In this document: positions 1 to 6,468 of the stretch, piece by piece
Numbering within the stretch: the first letter of the stretch is position 1
Layout of the letters: every line of letters begins with the position of its first letter
Assembly (NCBI GenBank): GCA_937868245.1
Contig: CALMMI010000156.1
Coordinates: forward strand, 1 to 8,114
DNA: 8,114 nucleotides
Source: an uncultured Ignavibacteria bacterium
GTDB taxonomy: Bacteria > Bacteroidota > Ignavibacteria > Kapaibacteriales > UBA961
Direction of reading: 5' to 3'
Notes under the pieces: generated by a model
Told to the model about the DNA's origin: nothing
Seen by the model: the letters and a program-made list of their open reading frames with translations, nothing else
Database searches by the model: none
Translations under genes and position numbers: made by a program

Positions 1-119
1 TGCAATGCAGATAAATAATATTTAGGACTGACATAAGAATATATCACTCCAAAGGAGCTTTGTCGTTTCTTGGTTTTGCATTGCTATTAGGATTTATCCC
101 CTCTGGGGAAATGGAATTA
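1..119. other. Left-edge non-coding stretch with two small palindromes
   Basis: No convincing reading frame is seen. Two short stem-loops are present: CTCC-aaa-GGAG at 47-57 and TCCCC-tct-GGGGA at 97-109. They have the same pyrimidine-stem, tiny-loop, purine-stem design as the units at 195-361, but lack their GAAATAT tail, so membership of that family is only a guess. An 8-base inverted pair (2-9 with 77-84) is also present and could be chance. The stretch could be the intergenic tail of a gene beyond the left edge. Confidence 0.4.
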
Positions 120-184
120 GTTAGTCTCAAAACAAAGTCCCAAAATTACAGTATGTAGTTTTGGGACTTACTTTTGGGACTAAC
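120..184. repeat. Nested two-storey inverted repeat (hairpin)
   Basis: The outer arms 120-132 and 172-184 pair over 13 bases, with one position pairing only as G-U in RNA. The inner arms 135-145 and 159-169 pair perfectly over 11 bases (AAGTCCCAAAA / TTTTGGGACTT). Two unpaired bases separate the storeys on each side, and the terminal loop is 13 bases (146-158). The two arms on each side resemble each other (both contain the GTCCCAAAA / TTTTGGGAC core), so the structure looks like a duplicated short palindrome. There is no clean T-run after it, so it is not an ordinary terminator. It could be an RNA-processing hairpin, a DNA cruciform, or the end of a small element. Confidence 0.75.
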
Positions 185-194
185 GATTCTTACA

Positions 195-361
195 GCCCCC
201 ATAGGGGCGAAATATCGGTAGAAAGCGAACACGCCCCGACCCTCTTAAAGTCCCGTAGGGACGAAATATTGGTATAACCAAAAACCAATATTTCATCCCT
301 GACGGGATTTTTTTGTCGAGGCGGGGATGTTTTCTACCGATATTTCATCCCTATCGGGATT
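195..361. repeat. Four-unit nested palindromic repeat array, family 1
   Basis: Four copies of one unit are seen: two forward (195-224 and 250-273) and two reversed (284-308 and 331-360). Each unit is a 5-bp mini-hairpin with a 3-4 base loop followed by GAAATAT(C/T)GGT. The mini-stems are GCCCC/GGGGC, GTCCC/GGGAC, ATCCC/GGGAT and ATCCC/GGGAT, so two stem positions change as pairs. The units also pair with each other: 209-224 with 331-346 (16 bases, perfect) and 263-273 with 284-294 (11 bases, perfect, loop 274-283). The GC-rich 232-240 region is a weaker match to 315-323. The whole block therefore folds into one long hairpin. The organisation is like REP/BIME elements. No gene lies inside. Confidence 0.85.
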
Positions 362-411
362 GAATGCATCGATAGCGTGCTATTTCCTATATCGTTCTTA
401 TGGGTATGCGT

Positions 412-628
412 CTTGGGGCGATGCCCCAAGCTGTGGTGTGGCAGACCTTCAGTCTGCGGGGGAAATGTGGTGTTTGTCTTGGGGCGATGCCCCAAGCTTT
501 GGTGTTGCAGGCTTTCAGCCTGCCCTTCACGACGATTAATGAAATATCAATCGGTACACAATATACTGTAAAACAACAAACTAGCCCAAAGGGCTTACAC
601 ACCTTAGCTTGGGGCAACGCCCCAAGAC
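412..628. repeat. Composite palindromic repeat block A, family 2 (three units)
   Basis: Three units are arranged forward, forward, reverse. Each has a 19-base palindrome of the type CTTGGGGCGATGCCCCAAG (412-430, 478-496, and 608-626 with a different loop), a short linker containing GGTGT, and a second hairpin (441-457, 507-523, and the shorter 583-595 in the reverse unit). Block B at 6170-6388 is a second copy in the same orientation: the first 130 bases match at 127 positions by direct reading, and the remainder is clearly more diverged. Flanking sequences differ, so the block has sharp ends. It lies about 50 bases past the stop codon of the leftward VWA/WD40 gene and may shape its transcript end, although no T-run follows. 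Open frames seen through it on both strands are by-products of the repeat. Confidence 0.9.
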
Positions 629-680
629 AATGCGCCCCAAGACAACACATACCCCCAAGAGGAAACACCCGGGAAGAGTT

Positions 681-3600
681 TTACCGCTGAATTTCCATCT
701 GCACCATCTGCTCCTGCGTAGGCGTCTGCAACCTCAAAAAGTAATGACCGATTCCAATATCACTCACATCCAAATGAAGGGTCTGCAAACCAACAGGGAT
801 TTCCTTGTTGATAAAGATTTTCACTGTTCTTCCGTTTGCATCTATCAAGCTGAGTTTTGATATTCCCTTTTCGATTATTCTCATTACTACATCAGCAGAA
901 TTTTGTGTAGGGTTCGGACTGAGAGGTCCAAGTTGAATTTGCTCGAAAGAAAGTCCGGTATGGGTAGTGTCGGGTGTATTGGGCAGCAATCGAAACTCAC
1001 CGTTCATGGTCTTTACATTTGCCACCCCGCCTGTACTATTTATTCGGTCGATAGTAAGTGCTGTAACTGCTTCAGAGTTCGCTTTGGCTTTGAATGAATA
1101 CCTGATTTGTGTGTCGCTTGTAAGTACAATCGGGAAGCCGAACTCAATTGCTGCCTGACCATTTGTAATGGTTGCGTTTGGTGTAGTGCCTACAGTTTCG
1201 AGCAGAGCCGAGTTATAATGCAATACACCTGTAAATCGTGAAATTTTTGACTGAGCCAATCTTGTTTGGGATGTTATCATTATCGGAATTGATACGGTAT
1301 CACCTGCTTTTGCAGCCGCACTGCCAACCTGAAGCGTAACAGTAGCGGGAATATTGTTCGATTCGATTGTCCCCTTGCCCAAAATGGTAACAGATACAGG
1401 CGTGCTGTTGCTGTCGGGTAGAAATACTGCTTCCGCATATTTATAGCCACTGCTTTGCGGGGAAAATCTAAGGTTGATTTTTACCTGGTCGTATGGCTTG
1501 ATAATTTTTTGAGTGTTGTCGAGAACTGAAAAATCATCGGGGTTCGTACCGGTAATTTTTACATTTGGCAACGTTACCGGCACACCTGTTTTATTTTTTA
1601 CAATCAAAACGGCAAGTGAGTCTTTAGTATATCCAACATTTACAGTTCCCATATTCACAGAATAGAGAAGAGCTACGAGCGGGGATTTGGGAACACCTTC
1701 GCCGAACATTTGCATAAGGGCAGACGGACGTACACCTTTGAAATCAAAATTTATCCCTCCACCGGTACGCCCGAGTTCTTTAGGTGCAAAGCGGACATCG
1801 ACTGATATGGAATCCTTGGCTTTAATAGTGTAATTGTTTGTAATCCCTAAAATAGAGTAGTCTTTTATGTTAGGTCCTGCTTCGCTCATGGAAACAGTAA
1901 CGGGTGATTTGCTGTGATTGACTATCATATATTGTCTGAGAAAGTCTTTCTGAGTCCCTACATCCACTTGACCGAACAGAGCTGGTGAACCTTTAATCTG
2001 AACGGAATCTACAATTGCAAATCCTGTAATATCTTTTAAAACGACATTAGCTTGAGTATATATTTTGATTGTGGCTTTTTTAGCTCCTGCCGATATAGGA
2101 GTAAATAAAAACTCGCCTGATTGCGTTGATCCGACGGAAACAATAATAGGGTATGATTGCTGTACAGCCGTAAATTCTGAATTTGCATCGTTTGCAATAG
2201 TCATCGAATCTATGCGGTAAGGATAGGTTCCTGTATTCCTTAGATACTCTACAATTACTGTATCCTTAGAATTCCCGACGGATACTATCCCCATGTCAAT
2301 ATCAGATGCGGTAGGAGTAGGGGCATTCAATGTGAATACCGTATCCGACATGTCGGTTTGAATCGGACGCAGCAGAGCCGATGTTGAGTCGGTTGCTTCC
2401 CATATCCTCACTACGCCGTCCTTACCTGAGGAAGCAAGATAACTTCCGTCAAAATTCCATGCAACGTAGGTAGCTTCACCTGTATGACCATCCAAAGTAC
2501 GGACATAGCCTGACCTTAAATTCCAAATATACGCACTTCCGTCAAGATTGGAAGTTGCCAAAAACTGCCCGTCAGGACTGAATTCAAGATGGGAGAAAGG
2601 CACATTATGACCGTTAAGTATGGCTACTCTTTCTCCTGAAAGGGGATCCCATATACAGCATGTTTGGTCGTCACTTATCGAAGCAAGCATCTTACCGTCG
2701 GGTGACCACGCAACTTCACGTATTGTGTTAGAATGACCTGTAAGGGTTTTTAGATTATTTCCTAAAGCATCCCATATTTTAATAGTTTTATCATCACTCG
2801 CAGTGGCTATTTTACTACCGTCATGATTCCATGCCAAATGGCGCACCGGCTTAGTATGGCTTAGTATATATGCTGGTTCAACCAATTTCCAATATATTAC
2901 TGCTTGATTTTTTTCTTCATCAGCCATGGCAATATATTGACTATTCGGTTTTTTATCCACACATCTCAAGAATGTGTTTGTATATGAACCAATAGGCTGT
3001 ATTTGATTCTCACTGAATGAAGGAGCTATAGTATATAACCATATCTGACCATCAATATATGATGATAATAACTCCTTACCATCAGTACTCCACTCGAGTG
3101 TATAAATTGATTTACTGGAATGGTCAATTGAATTGACTTTTTTCCCATTAGCGTCCCAGAGCGTTATTGTTCCACTATTATCAGCTGTTGCGATTAAGCG
3201 ATTATCAGGACTCCATTTAACATGAGTAATAGGTGAAAGATTTCCTTGTAATATATGGAGCTTTGCTCCTGTTATTGCATCCCAAATAATAGCCGTACCA
3301 TCGTTACTTGCAGTGGCAATCATTTTTCCTTCCGGACTCCAATCTGCCATGTTTACATCAGATGTATGTCCTTTCAGCTCAAGATTGTTATTACTACCTG
3401 TACTTTTACCTTCCCTTTGCGTTATTCTTATACGATATTGATTTCCTATTTCAGCGGGAAATCTGTATTTATATTCCAAGCCTGTTGCCTGGTTGGTAAT
3501 TGTTCTCCATGTTAATCCGTTGTCATTAGTAATTTCTATGGTTACGGTATCGGTTGCAGGAATTCCGTTCCATCTGAGTGTATCGTCGCTTCCAGCTGCG

Positions 3601-4877
3601 AGAACCTCACCGTTATTGGGGTAGGATACCACCATTTTAGTTGTTTGAGATCCGGGTTTCTGATATGGAAAACGAGCCGAGGCAAAATAAGTTTGGGTGC
3701 ATTCTAATGTTTCAAATGTGAATGAAGTCCAATAATAACTACTGTCCCTGGGAGTGTATCGTACAGTCAGTTGCTTGCTTTGGTTGGGCAAAAGAGTAAA
3801 TTGTTTTGGGAATATTTCAAATGAATTATCTGTAGATTTGATGTCGGTAATAGAAGCACCGGTAGAAGCAGCGGTAACTGTTATTGTAGTGTCGTGAGGT
3901 TGCCCTATAGGGGCTGGGGATTTGAACGCTAAGGTTTTCGGAACAATAGTCATCTGCATAAATTCAGGCTGAGTAACCTCGTAGGTTAAACTTTGTGTAG
4001 TGTTTTTCCATTGAAGCACGGCAGTATTCCGGGTTGGCTTGCACGTTGTGGTACTTTTCCATACTATTTCGCAAGGCAGTGAGGATTGGCTTGTTTGCAA
4101 TATTTGCATGTATATCGTTTCGGCTTGCTGCTGTGTGGTTACGTTCTCGAAGTACTGTCCATTTGTTTTTGCAGTTATTTCTTTTAACGACATAGGACAA
4201 GCCAAACCGAGTGTAATAGCAAAAATCTTACAGTCTTGTTTTTTAGCTTCAGCAATAATTGCTTTTACGTCGGGCTCAAAGTTAGGCAAGCCGTCTGTAA
4301 TATAAATAATTACTTTTTGGTATTTTCCATTCTGGGAGATTTGCAGTGCGCCTGCAAATGGCTTTAACAAGCCCATGTTATAATCAGTGCCACCGCTAGG
4401 TTGTAGGGTGGGGAGTACTGCAAGTAACTTTTGCCTGTCGGTTGTAAAATCCTGGTTGAAATAATTACCGCTGTTAAATGTCCCTACGGCAGCTTCACTT
4501 AAACCCTGCGGCAATCCGTTTATCCATGATACTGCAGCTGTTTTTGCCAGGTCTAACCGTCGTAAGCCCAATCCCGTATTTGTTTGCATCGAACCCGATA
4601 CATCCACCATAACGACCGATGACAATGCTGCAAGTTCCGGTTGTTCAGGACATGTAACCGAGACAATCTCCATCTGTTTGCCATTCTCTGTTAGTGTCAG
4701 TTCGGAAACAGGGGGATTGACAAGCTGATTCTTATTATCAAGTGCATTAAATTTTGCACTTACAGTTGGAAATTTACTTTGATTAATATCAAAGAATTGA
4801 AGTGTTTGTGCCGATGATGCTAAAGGAAAGAATATTGAAATAAAAACGATAATACGTAGTGGTAATAGAAGTTTCAT
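681..4877 (-). CDS. Secreted VWA / WD40 propeller / Ig-like / cohesin-like protein with T9SS sorting domain
   Basis: This 1398-residue protein is probably exported by Sec, then taken across the outer membrane by T9SS and held at the surface or released. Visible order: signal peptide (1-23, SSA before Q24); short beta domain; VWA domain (about 85-265) with a complete MIDAS metal site (D92-x-S94-x-S96, T164, D195); Ig/HYDIN-like domain (310-403); Ig-like domain with 'W..I...T' features (412-487); eight WD40 blades (about 500-830, the fourth at 630-664 degenerate); three choice-of-anchor-D-like domains (about 855-955, 957-1060, 1066-1168); cohesin-like domain (1176-1297); T9SS type A sorting domain (1315-1398: PNP at 1321, GHY at 1377). 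Cysteines in and around the VWA domain (76, 216, 227, 269, 279) could form disulfides. The start is fixed by the signal peptide; no strong ribosome site is seen. The ligand is unknown; adhesion or surface scaffolding is inferred. The propeller-coding DNA is AT-richer than the sampled ends. Confidence 0.96.
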   Translation of the reverse strand: MKLLLPLRIIVFISIFFPLASSAQTLQFFDINQSKFPTVSAKFNALDNKNQLVNPPVSELTLTENGKQMEIVSVTCPEQPELAALSSVVMVDVSGSMQTNTGLGLRRLDLAKTAAVSWINGLPQGLSEAAVGTFNSGNYFNQDFTTDRQKLLAVLPTLQPSGGTDYNMGLLKPFAGALQISQNGKYQKVIIYITDGLPNFEPDVKAIIAEAKKQDCKIFAITLGLACPMSLKEITAKTNGQYFENVTTQQQAETIYMQILQTSQSSLPCEIVWKSTTTCKPTRNTAVLQWKNTTQSLTYEVTQPEFMQMTIVPKTLAFKSPAPIGQPHDTTITVTAASTGASITDIKSTDNSFEIFPKQFTLLPNQSKQLTVRYTPRDSSYYWTSFTFETLECTQTYFASARFPYQKPGSQTTKMVVSYPNNGEVLAAGSDDTLRWNGIPATDTVTIEITNDNGLTWRTITNQATGLEYKYRFPAEIGNQYRIRITQREGKSTGSNNNLELKGHTSDVNMADWSPEGKMIATASNDGTAIIWDAITGAKLHILQGNLSPITHVKWSPDNRLIATADNSGTITLWDANGKKVNSIDHSSKSIYTLEWSTDGKELLSSYIDGQIWLYTIAPSFSENQIQPIGSYTNTFLRCVDKKPNSQYIAMADEEKNQAVIYWKLVEPAYILSHTKPVRHLAWNHDGSKIATASDDKTIKIWDALGNNLKTLTGHSNTIREVAWSPDGKMLASISDDQTCCIWDPLSGERVAILNGHNVPFSHLEFSPDGQFLATSNLDGSAYIWNLRSGYVRTLDGHTGEATYVAWNFDGSYLASSGKDGVVRIWEATDSTSALLRPIQTDMSDTVFTLNAPTPTASDIDMGIVSVGNSKDTVIVEYLRNTGTYPYRIDSMTIANDANSEFTAVQQSYPIIVSVGSTQSGEFLFTPISAGAKKATIKIYTQANVVLKDITGFAIVDSVQIKGSPALFGQVDVGTQKDFLRQYMIVNHSKSPVTVSMSEAGPNIKDYSILGITNNYTIKAKDSISVDVRFAPKELGRTGGGINFDFKGVRPSALMQMFGEGVPKSPLVALLYSVNMGTVNVGYTKDSLAVLIVKNKTGVPVTLPNVKITGTNPDDFSVLDNTQKIIKPYDQVKINLRFSPQSSGYKYAEAVFLPDSNSTPVSVTILGKGTIESNNIPATVTLQVGSAAAKAGDTVSIPIMITSQTRLAQSKISRFTGVLHYNSALLETVGTTPNATITNGQAAIEFGFPIVLTSDTQIRYSFKAKANSEAVTALTIDRINSTGGVANVKTMNGEFRLLPNTPDTTHTGLSFEQIQLGPLSPNPTQNSADVVMRIIEKGISKLSLIDANGRTVKIFINKEIPVGLQTLHLDVSDIGIGHYFLRLQTPTQEQMVQMEIQR

Positions 4878-5373
4878 ATAGATGATGGTAGAAAATCAGT
4901 GAATTCAAATAGCGAATTTATCAGTTACTAGTAAAATAATATGCAATTTACGATTCTAAATTGAATCATGAAAAGAAGTAGTGATTTTCTTTAAAAAATA
5001 AAGTGAATACTTCTCTTTTACTGTAAAATTCTGTAACCCATATACAATATATGATAAGATATGCCCCCGAGAAGGTCTATCATTTTGTAATGCGACTATT
5101 TCTATTGCTATGCAGTTCTTGCTGAATTTGATGGGAGAGAAGTGGGTGTTATTTTCGGATATATATTCCCAACTGTAAAAAGTAGGGTGTCTTGTGTTGC
5201 ATAACAAAATAAATTTATTTGCAATAAATGATAATATCCGAAATAACACTATATTTGCAAAAGTCATCAGAATATAATACATGCAGGTATCCTCCCCAAA
5301 ACCGATACATCATTTTCGATTATCTTCCGAGTACTAATTTTTAACTGTTTCATCATTTTTATTATAAGGTATT
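4878..5373. other. AT-rich divergent intergenic region
   Basis: This 496-base spacer separates two divergent genes and must hold both promoters. It contains one rightward match to the Bacteroidota-type -7 element (5250-5257). I found no equivalent match for the leftward gene. A leftward open frame at 5282-4956 (108 codons) is preceded by GGGGAGG eight bases before its ATG and has a hydrophobic N-terminus. Its composition is otherwise that of AT-rich non-coding DNA and I recognise no family, so it is not called as a gene. No strong hairpin or repeat was seen. This is the only long spacer in the window without a copy of either palindromic repeat family. Confidence 0.6.
5250..5257 (+). promoter_or_regulatory. 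Candidate -7 promoter element for the lipoprotein gene
   Basis: TATATTTG matches the Bacteroidota -7 consensus TAnnTTTG exactly. The nearest upstream TTTG (5218-5221) is 28 bases away, more than the usual spacing of about 20, so the -33 half is not convincing. A start just downstream would leave a leader of roughly 110 bases before the ATG at 5374. In DNA this AT-rich a match by chance is quite possible. Confidence 0.3.
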
Positions 5374-6015
5374 ATGAAAAAAAGCATACTAATTGTTGCA
5401 TTGATAATGGCGGCAGTATTGGGTTCATGTTCAAAGAGTGATCCTGTATCTCCGGGTGGAAACAACACAGGAACAAGTGACAGCTACTATCCAACCACTG
5501 TTGGATATTGGTGGGAGTATAATTCTACATTGCCTGATTATCCAAGCTCCTATAAAGTAACTATCGATGGCGAAGAAATAAAAAGTGGAAAAACATATTC
5601 TGTTGCTTCAACTACTGTACCTAACGCGGGCAAATCATATTTTAGAGTTGACAATAATGTACTATACTCAATAGGACCAAATGCATATGGATTAGATGAA
5701 AATACCGAATTTAAACAGTTAGATTTCAATTTAGCAGTAGGCGATTCAACTGTAATTGTAGGTACGAATCCTCTGGGATATCCTCAGAGACAAACCACAA
5801 TAATGATGGAAAAAGGTACAACATACTCTGCTGCTAATGGTATAACATACAAAGATGTTATAATGTTGCGAACTAATGTTTACTTCGAACCTTCTCCCGG
5901 ATTTTTGATTTTTGTAGGTTCTGTGGATTATTACTTTGCAAAAGGTATTGGGTTTATTTCTTCAGATGCAGGTTCTAAGGGTATGGTCGAAATCAAAGAT
6001 TACAATGTTAAATAG
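5374..6015 (+). CDS. Small lipoprotein of unknown function
   Basis: The protein has 213 residues with a lipoprotein signal: two lysines, a hydrophobic stretch and a lipobox L16-G17-S18-C19, so Cys19 would be lipidated and the protein anchored in the envelope. A flexible Ser/Gly/Pro/Asn-rich tether (20-37) precedes a probable beta-rich domain. This begins with a 'YYP..VG.WWEY' motif (38-49) and ends with 'YYFAKGIGF' (186-194). Similar start and end motifs occur in many uncharacterised lipoproteins of the Bacteroidota/Chlorobiota group; no function is established. The start is supported by the lipobox distance and a weak AAGG four bases upstream (5366-5369). There is no cysteine besides Cys19. 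The gene stands alone: divergent from the large surface-protein gene and convergent with the barrel gene, with its own terminator 21 bases past the stop. Confidence 0.93.
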   Translation: MKKSILIVALIMAAVLGSCSKSDPVSPGGNNTGTSDSYYPTTVGYWWEYNSTLPDYPSSYKVTIDGEEIKSGKTYSVASTTVPNAGKSYFRVDNNVLYSIGPNAYGLDENTEFKQLDFNLAVGDSTVIVGTNPLGYPQRQTTIMMEKGTTYSAANGITYKDVIMLRTNVYFEPSPGFLIFVGSVDYYFAKGIGFISSDAGSKGMVEIKDYNVK

Positions 6016-6035
6016 CTTATTCAAAGTTCATTTGA

Positions 6036-6076
6036 ATTTACAAAGAAACCCTCGTATAGAGGGTTTTTTTGTAAAT
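6036..6076 (+). terminator. Long hairpin terminator after the lipoprotein gene
   Basis: Arms 6036-6053 and 6059-6076 pair over 18 positions (17 Watson-Crick and one G-U) around a five-base loop, GTATA. The core AAACCCTC/GAGGGTTT is followed by a run of seven T (6064-6070). An A-rich left arm makes the structure usable from the other strand too, so it may also stop stray leftward transcription from the convergent gene. Confidence 0.88.
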
Positions 6077-6169
6077 GATGTAATGGAAGATTGTAAATCT
6101 GAAGTTAATACTTTGGTTCTGTTTTGGCTTATTCTTTAATATTCAACGTTGTTTTGCATATATTCTATA

Positions 6170-6388
6170 CTTGGGGTGATGCCCCAAGCTGTGGTGTGGC
6201 AGACCTTCAGTCTGCCGTGGAAATGTGGTGTTTGTCTTGGGGCGATGCCCCAAGCTTTGGTGTTGCAGGCTTTCAGCCTGCCCTTCACGACGATTAATGC
6301 AGTATCAATCGGCGTGCACAAAATACAGTAAAATAACAGACTAGCCCAACGGGCTTACAGACCACAGCTTGGGGCATCGCCCCAAGAC
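6170..6388. repeat. Composite palindromic repeat block B, family 2 (three units)
   Basis: This is a second copy of block A in the same orientation and with the same forward, forward, reverse layout. Its 19-base palindromes lie at 6170-6188, 6236-6254 and 6368-6386, and its partner hairpins at 6199-6215, 6265-6281 and 6343-6355. The first palindrome has T in place of C at one stem position, leaving a G-U pair in RNA. The third has loop ATC where block A has AAC, with an unchanged stem. The block sits between the terminators of two convergent genes. Short open frames on both strands through it are repeat artefacts. Confidence 0.9.
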
Positions 6389-6398
6389 GATATACAAC

Positions 6399-6439
6399 AA
6401 AAAAAAGACCTTCAAGATTTTCACAAACCTTGAAGGTCT
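6399..6439 (-). terminator. Rho-independent terminator of the leftward barrel gene
   Basis: Arms 6406-6416 and 6429-6439 pair perfectly over 11 bases (AGACCTTCAAG / CTTGAAGGTCT) around a 12-base loop. Read on the minus strand, the stem is followed by a run of eight T (complement of 6399-6406). It begins 30 bases past the stop codon of the barrel gene. Confidence 0.9.
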
Positions 6440-6468
6440 AAACATTTGGATACCAATAAGGGTATTTA

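Noticed and set aside
195..361. CRISPR array
   Set aside because: Units are in opposite orientations and are themselves palindromic, spacers are unequal and partly complementary, and no cas gene is present.
608..626. Family 2 palindrome as the rho-independent terminator of the large gene
   Set aside because: The position is suitable but no T-run follows the stem on the minus strand, so a standard terminator cannot be claimed.
327..690. Several overlapping open frames on both strands through block A
   Set aside because: They are translations of the palindromic repeat: the same peptide pattern (such as LGAMPQA) recurs within them and in block B, on both strands, with no ribosome sites or recognisable family.
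3964..4305. Open frames inside the VWA-coding region on both strands
   Set aside because: They are shadows of the large leftward gene, which has continuous domain support through this stretch.
6136..6331. Short open frames on both strands through block B
   Set aside because: Same repeat-derived peptides as in block A, overlapping on opposite strands.
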